A stretch of 64,000 nucleotides of DNA from assembly GCA_900548385.1 (NCBI GenBank), contig URKJ01000005.1, forward strand, positions 80,635 through 144,634. The letters run 5' to 3'. Below the pieces are notes generated by a model. The model saw nothing but the letters and a program-made list of their open reading frames with translations. It was not told the origin of the DNA and did no database searches. The stretch's first letter is position 1. Each line of letters starts with the position of its first letter. Positions 33,874 through 42,558 of this stretch are shown in pieces. The stretch comes from an uncultured bacterium. GTDB lineage: Bacteria > Verrucomicrobiota > Lentisphaeria > Victivallales > UBA1829. The position numbers and the translations under genes are program-made.

Positions 33874-36390
33874 TCAGATTTTTTCGCGTTCGCGGTTCTC
33901 TGCGGTGTCAGGCTGAACCGCTCTGTTCAGGAACCGTTCGCGTGCCAGCTGAAACAGCCTGGCGATGGAGTAGACCATCTGAATATCACTGTCGGAGAAG
34001 ATCCGCCGTTCCCGGATGAAATCCACGCTGACAAAACCATAAATCTCACCATTGATCCGGATTCCCGCAACCAGAGCGGAACGGATGTTCAGATTGCGCA
34101 GATGTTCCGTTTCACTGTAAAACTTCTTCGGCAGTTCGTCGACGTCAGAGATCGCAATGGCGGTTTCGCTTTGAATCTGTTCTTTCCATGCGTCGATATC
34201 CGGCATGGCGGCATCCTGCAGGGAGGCCCGGACGGAACGGATGCCTTCCCGGCACCATTCGTATTCGCAGGTTGCACGGGAGAAATGAGCGGCGGTGTAG
34301 CGGAAAATATAACAGCGGTCGGCGCCGGAATGGCTGCCGATGACGGCAAGCATGTCGTTGATGGCTGTGTGCAGATCCGGTGCGGTCATGATCCTAGTCA
34401 GGGATTCGTTGATGATCTGTTCCGCTTTGACGGCGGCATCCAACTGCCGGATCGTCTCTTTCTGCTTCTTTTCCAGCTCATGCAGTTTGGTGGTGTTGAT
34501 GCCGATTCCGAGCAGCAGCCGGGTGCCGTCGGAAAGCGTGAGACTGTCTTTCATGGTCCGAACGATATATTTCTTCCCGTGTTTGTCGATCAGTGTTTCC
34601 TGAAATTCATGAAGTTTGCCTGAATTCAGTGCTTCCAGATCATCCGCGTGATATTTGTCTGCTAATTCCGGCGCATGGGAAAATATTTCGCTGTCAGTGT
34701 GTCCGATGATCTGTTCCTTGGGAAGGTTGATCATTTCGGAAAACCGGCTGTTCGCAAGCATGTAACGGAAATCGTCGTTGGCTTTTTTGACGAACAGATA
34801 GCCGGGCAGATTGTCGATCAGGGAATTGAGCAGAAGCAGGTTGTCCTGACAGAGCATTTCGTTTTTCCGTGCTTCGGTAATATCCTGAATGATCCCGAAG
34901 AATTCGCTGCCGCCGGAAGGCTTCGGCACTTTGCGGATCCGCATTTCGAAATAGAATTTCCGTCCGGGGGCGCCGGCGATATACTTCAGACTGGCGGAAT
35001 CCGTTGTTCCGTTGCAGAGGCGCTGCCAGACGGACCGGAATTCTTTCATGTATTCTGGGAAAATCCACAATTCCGCCGGGACGGATTTCCCGTTCTGCAT
35101 TGGCCAGAAGTGCGGATTGCGGATCGGTTGTTTGATGCGTCCGTTCAGGTCACAGCGGAAAGCGACCACTTCTGCCATCTCCGCCGCGGTTGTCAGCATC
35201 GTTTCGATTCGCCGGGTCTGATGGCGACGGTAAAGCAGGATGAACATTCCGGCGACAAGTATGAAAACACAGAACAGCACATCGGCGAGCCACTCCTGAC
35301 GATACAGTCCGAACAGAGTCGGCGGAGGGTTGACAAGTTCCGTTCCGACAGGAATGGAGGAACTGGGGATGTCGAACCGTTTCAGGGTATCGTATTGAAG
35401 CAGCGTATGAGTCGGTCCCTGTTGAACGGGCAGAGAGGATGCGGGGATTCCGGAGAGCAGCTGGTATGCGATTCTTCCGGCGAGTTCTCCCTGAAGCCGT
35501 CCCGAGTTGGTGACGCCGCCTGCCGCGCCGTGTTGTACATAGGACTCGTATTTCCCGATGATGAGTCCGGGAAATATGCTTCTGAGACGGGGAAGCACCA
35601 GGTTGCCGCCGGCAAGTTTTGTATCTTTGACGGAACTCCAGGAGTGAAAGAACAGGATGGTTTGCGGCGGCAGGGAAAGTACTTTATTGAACATTTCATC
35701 CGTGGAATATTCATCGCCGGAGATCAGCTGAATGGGGATGTTCAGAAGAAACTGATTTTCCGCAAGCATTTCCTGATAGCTTTGCAGTTGTGCTTTCCCG
35801 GCAGCTCCCGCCTCGATGACCAGTGCGAAAGAACGGGTTTCCGGGAACAGCTTCGTTGCAAAAAACGTGTTTTGGAACCAGAGACTTTTCGTTTCGATTC
35901 CGGTAATGTTCGTTTTCCCCTGAAGTTTGAGTCCGAGAGGCCCGTGATAGGAGGCGATCAGGATCGGCGTTCCCTCCGGCTGTGGAATCCTGCCGTCCAG
36001 AAACAGATCGGCTGCGGCATTGTCGTTGAGGATCAGCAGATCATAACTGGTGTTCTTCAGTTTGGTCCGGATTGCTTTGATATCCTCCGGTGAAGGAGAG
36101 TTTTCGAGACGATAGCGGATGCCGAGCTCGTATCCTTCGTAATGCGTCATGATGTCTTTTTGATTCAGAGTCTTTTTGATCCCTTTGCTGAGATTACTGG
36201 AAAAAGGATCGCCGGAGGTGTAGGAATCAATCTGAAGAATCCGGTATGTTTTCCCGTCCAGCCGGGGGATTGCCTGAGCCATAATGCCCGTGCAAAAAAG
36301 CAGGTACACCAATACCGCCGAAAAGAAAAAAGATGGAAAAGCAGTCTGTCTGCTGCCGGATTTTGCAAATATGAAGCCAGACCGATTCAT
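33874..36390 (-). CDS. Membrane sensor: ABC-substrate-binding-like, PAS, PAS, GAF, no output domain
   Basis: 838 aa from the ATG at 36390 (GGGGGAG nine bases upstream). A TM helix or signal anchor (about 13-35) is followed by an exported domain like ABC_sub_bind proteins (about 45-330; YRILQIDSYTSGDPFSSNL), a second TM (VLFCVFILVAGMFILLYRR), two PAS-type regions (about 390-510, ending FFGIIQDITEARKNE; about 520-640, LIDNLPGYLFVKKANDDFRYM) and a GAF domain (about 665-815). It then stops, with no histidine kinase, GGDEF, EAL, HD or phosphatase domain. Hybrid kinases of this kind usually continue after GAF. Either signalling works through a partner or the gene is shortened. Just upstream of ehr on the same strand. 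Confidence 0.8.
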   Translation of the reverse strand: MNRSGFIFAKSGSRQTAFPSFFFSAVLVYLLFCTGIMAQAIPRLDGKTYRILQIDSYTSGDPFSSNLSKGIKKTLNQKDIMTHYEGYELGIRYRLENSPSPEDIKAIRTKLKNTSYDLLILNDNAAADLFLDGRIPQPEGTPILIASYHGPLGLKLQGKTNITGIETKSLWFQNTFFATKLFPETRSFALVIEAGAAGKAQLQSYQEMLAENQFLLNIPIQLISGDEYSTDEMFNKVLSLPPQTILFFHSWSSVKDTKLAGGNLVLPRLRSIFPGLIIGKYESYVQHGAAGGVTNSGRLQGELAGRIAYQLLSGIPASSLPVQQGPTHTLLQYDTLKRFDIPSSSIPVGTELVNPPPTLFGLYRQEWLADVLFCVFILVAGMFILLYRRHQTRRIETMLTTAAEMAEVVAFRCDLNGRIKQPIRNPHFWPMQNGKSVPAELWIFPEYMKEFRSVWQRLCNGTTDSASLKYIAGAPGRKFYFEMRIRKVPKPSGGSEFFGIIQDITEARKNEMLCQDNLLLLNSLIDNLPGYLFVKKANDDFRYMLANSRFSEMINLPKEQIIGHTDSEIFSHAPELADKYHADDLEALNSGKLHEFQETLIDKHGKKYIVRTMKDSLTLSDGTRLLLGIGINTTKLHELEKKQKETIRQLDAAVKAEQIINESLTRIMTAPDLHTAINDMLAVIGSHSGADRCYIFRYTAAHFSRATCEYEWCREGIRSVRASLQDAAMPDIDAWKEQIQSETAIAISDVDELPKKFYSETEHLRNLNIRSALVAGIRINGEIYGFVSVDFIRERRIFSDSDIQMVYSIARLFQLARERFLNRAVQPDTAENREREKI

Positions 36391-36515
36391 TTTGTGGAAC
36401 TCCCCCTTGTTTACCCCGGTCACATGAAAATAGCTCTATAGGGAATATAATACGGAAGAATAAATCTGTCAAGGGGGAAAGCATGAAATATCAGAATATA
36501 TTGTTCATATTTTCC

Positions 36516-36552
36516 CTGTTACCGGACCGGGATTTCCCGGAGCCGGTGACAG
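36516..36552. terminator. Strong hairpin between deacetylase and sensor genes
   Basis: CTGTTACCGG (36516-36525) pairs with CCGGTGACAG (36543-36552) with one G-U, and an inner CCGGG/CCCGG stem closes the loop. There is no clean T-run on the minus strand; on the + strand TTTTTCCC follows about 15 bp later. It may end the deacetylase transcript or act in the leader region upstream of the sensor. 36391-36515 and 36553-36592 show nothing else. Confidence 0.45.
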
Positions 36553-36592
36553 AAGGGAGCGTGTTTTTCCCGTTTTCCCGAACGGCGGGACT

Positions 36593-37270
36593 TCAAAAGC
36601 GGCGGACGATGTCGGCAACGTCGATCCATTGCGTTTCCGGGTCGGAGGAAATATACGCGAGGCGCTGTTCAAATTTTTTCCATTCCGGTTCGCTGTCCTG
36701 CATTTCACAACTGTGTCCCCAGAAGTAAAAAACGCCGTTTTCCCGTTTGGCGGCTTCAAAACGGGCGATAAAGTCATCATGGCGGAAGTGGGCGGAACTT
36801 TTCAGCAGAAGCGGATTTTCGCAATCAAGCACATGCAGGGTGTTTTCCGTGGTCCGTCCGTAGAGAAAACCGGCGTCGGCGAGCCCTTTGGCGGTGTCTT
36901 CCGTGGAACAACCGGAGCCATAGACGAATCCGGGGATTTCCATTTGAAACAAGTCTTCGAGCACGAGCCGCGCCTCGGTGGCATCGTACACGAATTCTTT
37001 GACCGGGACTTTGAGCGCGTTGGCGTGAAAATAACCGTGCGATGCGATCCGGAAGCCTTTATAGATATCCGCCGCCTCTTTCAGAGAGACGACCCGGTTG
37101 ACGAATCCCGGATTTTCGGGAAACTGCCATGCGCTTGTCCGGCGGATTCCCGGATACATCAGCCCCGGATTCAGGTTGAACGTGGCTTTGGCATGACAGT
37201 TGTTCAAAAGTTCGATAAGGCGGATGTCGGTTTCGACTCCGTCGTCCCAGCAGCAGGCGACTTGCACCAT
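36593..37270 (-). CDS. Polysaccharide deacetylase (NodB-like, CE4)
   Basis: 225 aa, no signal peptide. Metal-binding pattern of NodB-type deacetylases: WDDGVETD near the N-terminus (D9, D10) and SHGYFHANA (HxxxH). A later FYFWGHSCEM supplies a likely base/His motif. Family members remove N-acetyl groups from chitin-like or peptidoglycan sugars, or act on free sugar derivatives. Lacking export signals, this one probably acts on a cytoplasmic substrate. It follows a formyltransferase gene by 17 bp on the same strand, and the two probably act on the same molecule. Confidence 0.8.
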   Translation of the reverse strand: MVQVACCWDDGVETDIRLIELLNNCHAKATFNLNPGLMYPGIRRTSAWQFPENPGFVNRVVSLKEAADIYKGFRIASHGYFHANALKVPVKEFVYDATEARLVLEDLFQMEIPGFVYGSGCSTEDTAKGLADAGFLYGRTTENTLHVLDCENPLLLKSSAHFRHDDFIARFEAAKRENGVFYFWGHSCEMQDSEPEWKKFEQRLAYISSDPETQWIDVADIVRRF

Positions 37271-37287
37271 GGCGATACTCCGTTATT

Positions 37288-38106
37288 TTATGATTGTGTC
37301 AGATACAGCGGTTTCTGGATGGCTTCCGAATAATCAACCGTGTGTACCGGATGCCCATCGTAGGTCAGAGTCCCGTCCGGAGATTCTCCGAAGCGGCCTG
37401 CGGCAAAATCAGCGGCGACGCGGGGAAACAGATCCCAGTCCCCTGCGCGTTTCAGAGTTTCCAGATTATGTGCGGCGACTTCTTCCAGCAGATCGCCGTT
37501 TTCCCGGAGCTCTTTCAGCGGATGACCGCAGAGATCGACCGGGATTCGTGCTGAAATGCCGGGAATGTGCCCGTGATCCATCTCCGGAGCGCCGGGTGTG
37601 AACGGCGTCGCAATCAGAACGCTGCTGCGCAGATGATCAAATCCTGCGAGGATCGCTTTCCGCACGGGAAGCGTGTGCAGACCGGTCAGCATGCGTTTTC
37701 CGTCCTGTTTTACGGTCAGATCGCCGGGGTGAACGTTCAGACACGGGAAATCTCCCACAATATTGGTCAGCGGGACGAATCCGGCGAGAAGCCCGAAATC
37801 CGGCTGAAAAACGGCGAGCCGTTTCCGCAGGGCGTCGGTCCAAAGCTGCCGGACCCGATACCCTTCTTCCGTTGCAATGGAGATTTTAGAGAGTCCGTGC
37901 TCCGCGTAAAAACGGAAAATATCCTCTTCGACAAGCGGGATTCCGTACTGTTCCGCCAGAAGTCGCGCACGGGACTTTTCCGGCCGGTCCGTGACGATTG
38001 CACAACAATGCCATTCTCTGCCGTATGACGGCGATGACAGCAGTTTTTCCGCGTTTGTTCCTGTTCCGCTGAGGAAAATCACGGCTTTTGCGTATTTTCT
38101 TTTCAC
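37288..38106 (-). CDS. Formyltransferase-family protein (PurN-like core)
   Basis: 272 aa from a GTG at 38106, chosen because AGGAGAG lies right upstream; ATG codons further up (38139, 38157) have no RBS. Fold start AVIFLSGTGTNAEKLL resembles the PurN phosphate loop, and LNVHPGDLT matches the catalytic Asn/His motif of formyl-tetrahydrofolate transferases; MDHGHIPG may carry the Asp. Typical PurN is 190-215 aa, so this is longer, and purN is not usually next to a deacetylase. It could formylate an amine exposed by the deacetylase. Assignment to purine synthesis is not safe. Confidence 0.65.
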   Translation of the reverse strand: MKRKYAKAVIFLSGTGTNAEKLLSSPSYGREWHCCAIVTDRPEKSRARLLAEQYGIPLVEEDIFRFYAEHGLSKISIATEEGYRVRQLWTDALRKRLAVFQPDFGLLAGFVPLTNIVGDFPCLNVHPGDLTVKQDGKRMLTGLHTLPVRKAILAGFDHLRSSVLIATPFTPGAPEMDHGHIPGISARIPVDLCGHPLKELRENGDLLEEVAAHNLETLKRAGDWDLFPRVAADFAAGRFGESPDGTLTYDGHPVHTVDYSEAIQKPLYLTQS

Positions 38107-38225
38107 AAAAACTTCTCTCCTGATTTGAAATTTGCGCATTTGATGTATAAAATACATAGTGTTTCAATTTTCGGCAAGTGAAAAGACAAAAAAAATTAAA
38201 ATATCATAATTTCAGGAGAACGAAT

Positions 38226-38798
38226 ATGATCAGAAATTTTGTCGGCAAAGTGGTGACCGCCCTGTTGATTTCCACGGGTGCCATAGCTCCCGCTGCGGCG
38301 GTTGCCGCAGCGTGGGACGGCGGCGATTGGCCGAAACAGGTGGAGGGGCGCGTGATCGAATACCTGATCATCACCGCAAACTATGAGAGTCCGCGCGATC
38401 TTGCTGCGGCGATTCAGGAGGCTACCCGCAATCCGATTCTTCTTCTGCCCGCTGCCGATGCGGAGAGCTCCACGATCTATCTGATTCTGCCGGACGGCAA
38501 GGCACCGGTTCCGCTGGATCAGGACCAGTTCAGCGCTTACATTTCCTCGCTGAACCCGAAACGGATCGTGGTAATCGGCGACAGTTCAATCGTAAGCCCG
38601 GAATACCGTCTTGCGATCGACAAAAAGTATGAAGTGATTGACTTTGCCAGTAAAAGCTGGGTTGTCAACGCGATTTCCGCCGCCAATCTGTTCAACACGG
38701 GCAAGATCAGGACGAAGTTTGAGGAGAAACGTGCCGTGTCTGCGCAGCCGTTGCCGTCCACTGCGCCTGAGCAGACTTCCGCACCGGAGGCAAAATGA
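38226..38798 (+). CDS. Exported protein with a CWB2-like (cell-wall-binding repeat 2) module
   Basis: 190 aa. Signal peptide (about 1-28, ALLISTGAIAPAAAVAAA). The mature part resembles one CWB2 repeat: NPILLLPAADAES, ISSLNPKRIVVIGDSSIVSPEY and a closing VVNAISAANLF. The C-terminal 25 residues are low complexity (Pro/Ala/Ser). AGGAG precedes the ATG. It overlaps the next gene, an ABC-2 permease, by 4 bp (ATGA), so the two are translationally coupled. CWB2 is best known from Gram-positive surface proteins; a single unit in a Gram-negative-type bacterium is unusual. Function unknown. Confidence 0.6.
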   Translation: MIRNFVGKVVTALLISTGAIAPAAAVAAAWDGGDWPKQVEGRVIEYLIITANYESPRDLAAAIQEATRNPILLLPAADAESSTIYLILPDGKAPVPLDQDQFSAYISSLNPKRIVVIGDSSIVSPEYRLAIDKKYEVIDFASKSWVVNAISAANLFNTGKIRTKFEEKRAVSAQPLPSTAPEQTSAPEAK

Positions 38799-39757
38799 AT
38801 ATCTTTTACCGTCTTACGCTGAATACGTTCAAGGAGTGCGTGCGGGAGCCGGTCTTTTTCCTGCTTCTGCTGGTCGGGCTTGTGCTGATCTGCGTTCTGC
38901 CGATGTTTTCCATGTTTGTGTTCCGCGAACAGGTGAAACTGGTGGTGGACAGTTCCATGGCCGCTACAATGGTGCTGGGGCTGATTGTTGCCGCGCTGTG
39001 TTCCAGTCACACGATCACGCGCGAGATGCGCAACGGAACGGTGCTTCTGCTGCTTTCCAAACCGGTTCCGCGCTATTCTTTCATCGTGGCGAAGATTGCA
39101 GGGGTGACAATGGCGCTGACGATCTTTACGTTTGCGATGATCTCCGCATCGTTTGTCGCGGTCATGATCGCCAAAGACCAGTTCCGTCTGGATTTCGGAG
39201 CTATGGCGTTTTACTATGGCCTGCTCGCGGTTTGCGCATTGCTTGCGGCGGTGTTGAATTACATTAAAAATATGTCGTTCACTTCCACGATCACGTTTTT
39301 GCTTGCGATGGCGCTTCCGGTGTATGCGGTTCTGCTGTATCTTGTGCGCGGTGCGCCGGATGACGAGGGATTTGTCCCCCCGCTTCAGTTTGTGACGGCG
39401 CTTTCCCTGCTGTTTCCCGCGATCTGGCTGATGGGGGCGATCTCTGCCGCCCTTGCGACCCGTTGCGGGATCGTTACGAATCTGACGACCTGTTCGGTGC
39501 TCTTCTTCCTTGGACTGGTCTCAAAATATGTCTCGACCCGTTGGCTGGGCGGTGGCGTGCTCGGCGATCTCCTGTCTGCAGTGCTGCCGAACTGGCAGTA
39601 TTTCTGGATGGCGGACGCTTTGGCGGCGCACACGCAGATACCGCTGCGCTATCTCGGCTGGGCGCTGCTGTACAGCATTATCTACGGCGGATTCTGGTCG
39701 GTCTGGGCGATGGCGCTGTTCAATGACCGCGAGGTTGCGAAAGACGCCATCAACTGA
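38795..39757 (+). CDS. ABC-2 / NosY-type permease without adjacent ATPase
   Basis: 320 aa with about seven membrane segments (FFLLLLVGLVLICVLPMF, MAATMVLGLIVAALC, FTFAMISASFVAVMIA, FYYGLLAVCALLAAVLNYI, among others). The region TREMRNGTVLLLLSKPVPRYSFIVAKI is diagnostic for ABC-2 permeases of the COG1277 type. No ATP-binding gene is next to it, so the ATPase must be encoded elsewhere. Coupled to the CWB2-like protein upstream. Confidence 0.8.
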   Translation: MNIFYRLTLNTFKECVREPVFFLLLLVGLVLICVLPMFSMFVFREQVKLVVDSSMAATMVLGLIVAALCSSHTITREMRNGTVLLLLSKPVPRYSFIVAKIAGVTMALTIFTFAMISASFVAVMIAKDQFRLDFGAMAFYYGLLAVCALLAAVLNYIKNMSFTSTITFLLAMALPVYAVLLYLVRGAPDDEGFVPPLQFVTALSLLFPAIWLMGAISAALATRCGIVTNLTTCSVLFFLGLVSKYVSTRWLGGGVLGDLLSAVLPNWQYFWMADALAAHTQIPLRYLGWALLYSIIYGGFWSVWAMALFNDREVAKDAIN

Positions 39758-39765
39758 GGGATGTC

Positions 39766-40755
39766 ATGGACGGACTGATTGCGATTCCGGCATCCGATCC
39801 CCGGATCTCTTATTCCGATTATCAGAACCGGATCGACAATGGCGGGCGTGTCGGGTTCAGCCGGACTCTGCCGAATGAAAAAAAATATAATCTGGACTCT
39901 CCCGGCGTGCGGATGCGTTTCCGCACGGATGCGCGGAGACTGGCGGTTGATCTGCTTTACCGGGAACGCACCAATCCGCAGCGGATTCAGAACGGACTCG
40001 GCGTTTACCGGATCGACGGCAAGTCCGGAGACCGTTGGACTTTCGAGCGTTCCAAACGGGACGGCTGCAAGAATGAACCTGTTGCGGTCAAACTCCCGGC
40101 GGACGGGCAATGGCATGATTACGAACTGATCCTGCCGTATGGCGACATCGTCGAAATCCATGCGCTTCATGCCGATCCGGAGGCGGAGTTCGCCGATCCG
40201 GAACCGCGTCCGTCGTTCCGGATGGTGTTTTTCGGTGATTCGATCGTTCACGGTTTCAGTGCATCGCGTATCGACCGCACGTTTCCGTATCTGGTCGGTG
40301 AACTGCTGGAGTGCGAGGTGGTTAATATGGGGATTGCGGGTATCGGACTCAATCCCGGCGCAGCCAAAGTGCTGGGAACTCTGGCGATGAACCAGCTGGT
40401 TGTCTCCATTGGCGCCAACGACTGGCGGGAAGGGATGCTGCCGGATAAATTCCGTGTGAATCTGGAAAAATTTCTTCACGATTTCCGTTCGTTTCAGCCG
40501 GATACTCCGGTGGTGCTGGTCTCCCCAATGTGGCTTTCCGGGAAGTTCAAAGCGCCGCTGGCACACCATTCCCTGCAGGAATTCCGCGATGTCTATGCCG
40601 CGGTTGCCGCGGCTTCCGGTGATCCGGCGCTCCGCGTGATCGACGGCTCCGTTCTGATCGACCACGATCCTGCATTGTATGAGCCGGACCATGTCCATCC
40701 GCGTGATGCGGGGATCGAACAGCTGGCGGAGCGTCTCGCGGAACAGCTGATTTGA
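39766..40755 (+). CDS. SGNH/GDSL esterase with N-terminal jelly-roll (CE2-like)
   Basis: 329 aa, no signal peptide. Residues about 1-145 form a beta-sandwich as in CE2 acetyl-esterases. The SGNH blocks are FFGDSIVHG (S159), a Gly in GIAGIG, SIGANDW (Asn), and EPDHVHP (D308, H311). It likely removes acetyl groups from sugars. A GAGGG RBS lies in the 8-bp gap after the permease. Seen as part of a six-gene + strand run. Confidence 0.8.
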   Translation: MDGLIAIPASDPRISYSDYQNRIDNGGRVGFSRTLPNEKKYNLDSPGVRMRFRTDARRLAVDLLYRERTNPQRIQNGLGVYRIDGKSGDRWTFERSKRDGCKNEPVAVKLPADGQWHDYELILPYGDIVEIHALHADPEAEFADPEPRPSFRMVFFGDSIVHGFSASRIDRTFPYLVGELLECEVVNMGIAGIGLNPGAAKVLGTLAMNQLVVSIGANDWREGMLPDKFRVNLEKFLHDFRSFQPDTPVVLVSPMWLSGKFKAPLAHHSLQEFRDVYAAVAAASGDPALRVIDGSVLIDHDPALYEPDHVHPRDAGIEQLAERLAEQLI

Positions 40756-40791
40756 AGTGATATTCATAAATGTATAAGGAAGAGTGAAACA

Positions 40792-41745
40792 ATGAAACTG
40801 ACAGTGCTGGACGGTTATGCCGCCAATCATGATGAGATCATGCCCTGGAATGCGTTTGCGGAATTCGGTGAATACGAGGTGTTCGACCGGACCCCGCGTG
40901 AACTGGTCGTGGAACGGGCGAAAGAGTCTGAACTGCTGCTGACCAATAAAACCGTTTTGGATGCGGAGCTTATCGTCTCCCTCCCGAAGCTCCGTTATAT
41001 CGGTGTTCTTGCGACCGGGTGGAATGTGGTGGATACCGTTGCCGCACGGCGTGCCGGAGTTGTGGTGACCAATGTTCCCGCATACAGCACGCAGAGCGTT
41101 GCGCAGCTTGTGTTTGCGCACATTCTCAATCTCTGCCGCGCGGTGGAGACGCATGCGCGGAGCGACTGGAGCCGGGCGGAGGATTTCTCTTATTCGCTGA
41201 CGCCGCAGATTGAGCTGACCGGGCAGACGCTCGGCATCGTCGGTTTCGGCGACATCGGGCGTGCCGTCGCCGCGGCGGCGCTTGCGTTCGGGATGAATGT
41301 CGTTGTCAGTACGCGCACTCCGTCAAAAATAGATCTGCCGCAGGCCCGGGCGGTTTCCATGGAGGAATTGCTGCGGACTGCCGATGTCGTTTCCCTGCAT
41401 TGTCCGCTGACAAAGGAAAACGCGGGGCTGATGGACCGCGCAGCATTTGCCGCGATGAAACGGACGGCGATTTTCATCAACACGGCACGCGGCGGACTGG
41501 TCGACGAATCCGCGCTGGCGGAAGCGCTGCGTTCCGGTGAGATCCGTGCCGCCGGACTCGATGTGCTGTGCCGGGAACCGCCGTCTCCGGAAAATCCGCT
41601 TCTGAATCTTCCGAACTGCCGGATATCGCCGCATATCGCCTGGGCGTCGGAATCCGCGCGGAGGCGTTTGATGAAATGCGCCGTCGAGAATATCCGGGCG
41701 TTTCTGAACGGCGTTCCGATGAACGTTGTGAACGGAAAGGATTGA
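40792..41745 (+). CDS. D-2-hydroxyacid dehydrogenase (glycerate dehydrogenase-like)
   Basis: 317 aa NAD-dependent enzyme. Rossmann motif LGIVGFGDIGRAVA; catalytic Arg in FINTARGGLVDE, Glu in LDVLCREPP, His in ISPHIAWAS. The family reduces 2-keto acids such as hydroxypyruvate or glyoxylate. A Cys-Arg-Glu-Pro replaces the usual VxxxEP context, a normal variant. AGGAAGAG before the ATG; the thiS start follows its stop within 2 bp. Confidence 0.87.
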   Translation: MKLTVLDGYAANHDEIMPWNAFAEFGEYEVFDRTPRELVVERAKESELLLTNKTVLDAELIVSLPKLRYIGVLATGWNVVDTVAARRAGVVVTNVPAYSTQSVAQLVFAHILNLCRAVETHARSDWSRAEDFSYSLTPQIELTGQTLGIVGFGDIGRAVAAAALAFGMNVVVSTRTPSKIDLPQARAVSMEELLRTADVVSLHCPLTKENAGLMDRAAFAAMKRTAIFINTARGGLVDESALAEALRSGEIRAAGLDVLCREPPSPENPLLNLPNCRISPHIAWASESARRRLMKCAVENIRAFLNGVPMNVVNGKD

Positions 41746-41747
41746 TC

Positions 41748-41951
41748 ATGACGATAGAATTCAATGGTGTTCGGGAAGATCTGGCGGAACCGGTGACGAT
41801 TGCCGCGTTTTTCCGGTTCAAAGGGATTTGCAATCCCAATCTGATTCTGGAACTCAATGGAGAAATCCTCGCGCCTGCCGCGGACTTGGAATGTATTCCG
41901 TTGAATGACGGCGACCGGTTGAATGCGTTTTCGCTGGTCGGAGGAGGATGA
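41748..41951 (+). CDS. thiS: Sulfur carrier protein ThiS
   Basis: 67 aa ubiquitin-fold protein ending in Gly-Gly-Gly (SLVGGG), the C-terminus that ThiF adenylates and that then carries sulfur for the thiazole ring of thiamin. MTIEFNG start and NDGDRLNAFSLV tail match ThiS/MoaD proteins; the gene context with ThiF favours ThiS. The ATG lies 2 bp after the dehydrogenase stop. The Gly codons plus stop (GGAGGAGGATGA) also form the RBS for thiF. Confidence 0.88.
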   Translation: MTIEFNGVREDLAEPVTIAAFFRFKGICNPNLILELNGEILAPAADLECIPLNDGDRLNAFSLVGGG

Positions 41952-41955
41952 GAAC

Positions 41956-42555
41956 ATGCAGGTGAACCGTTATCTGACGCGGGAGGAAGCGGAACGGCTG
42001 CAGGATGTGAAGATCGGCATCGGCGGAGCCGGCGGGCTCGGTTCAAATGCCGCCATGCACCTGGTCCGGGCGGGGATCGGACACCTTGTCATTGCGGATT
42101 TCGATACAGTGAATGAAAGCAACCTGAACCGTCAGTTTTTCTTTTGTGATCAAGTCGGCAGGCTGAAGACGGAAGCGTTGGCGGAAAATCTGTGGCGGAT
42201 CAATCCGGATCTCCGGCTGGAGCTTCATTCCGTGCGGGTGACGGCGGAAAACATTCTCCCGATTTTTGAAAGCTGTGATCTGTTCATCGAGGCGTTTGAC
42301 GGAGTGGAATCGAAAGCCCTGTTTGTGCATGGGCTTCTGCCGCTCGGACGTCCGGTGATCGCCGCAAGCGGACTTGCGGGATGGGGTGCGACCAATGCGA
42401 TGCAGGTCCGCAAAGCAGGAAACAATCTGTATCTGGCAGGCGATTTGAAGTCCGGGATCGGTGAAGAACTGGCTCCGCATTCCGCACGGGTCGGCATTGC
42501 CGCCGCGCAGGAGGCCAATATTGCGCTGGCGCTCCTGCTTGGAAAAGAGATCTGA
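41956..42555 (+). CDS. thiF: ThiF-family ThiS adenylyltransferase
   Basis: 199 aa E1-like enzyme; short form (about 200 aa) without the C-terminal zinc part of MoeB. Nucleotide loop GIGGAGGLGSNAAMHLVRAG, Asp/Asn/Arg in IADFDTVNESNLNRQFFF, and KTEALAENLWRINP. It activates the ThiS C-terminus with ATP. Only thiS and thiF are here; thiG, thiH or thiO and the remaining thiazole genes are not in the window. Its stop is 3 bp from the end of the convergent GH5 gene. Confidence 0.87.
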   Translation: MQVNRYLTREEAERLQDVKIGIGGAGGLGSNAAMHLVRAGIGHLVIADFDTVNESNLNRQFFFCDQVGRLKTEALAENLWRINPDLRLELHSVRVTAENILPIFESCDLFIEAFDGVESKALFVHGLLPLGRPVIAASGLAGWGATNAMQVRKAGNNLYLAGDLKSGIGEELAPHSARVGIAAAQEANIALALLLGKEI

Positions 42556-42558
42556 CGG

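Noticed and set aside
34675..36093. 472-codon open frame antisense to the PAS/GAF sensor
   Set aside because: The minus strand frame encodes recognisable TM, PAS and GAF regions; the plus frame is a shadow.
37288..38106. Straight call of purN for the formyltransferase
   Set aside because: The catalytic motif fits, but length, context and divergent substrate region make the purine role uncertain, so no gene symbol was given.
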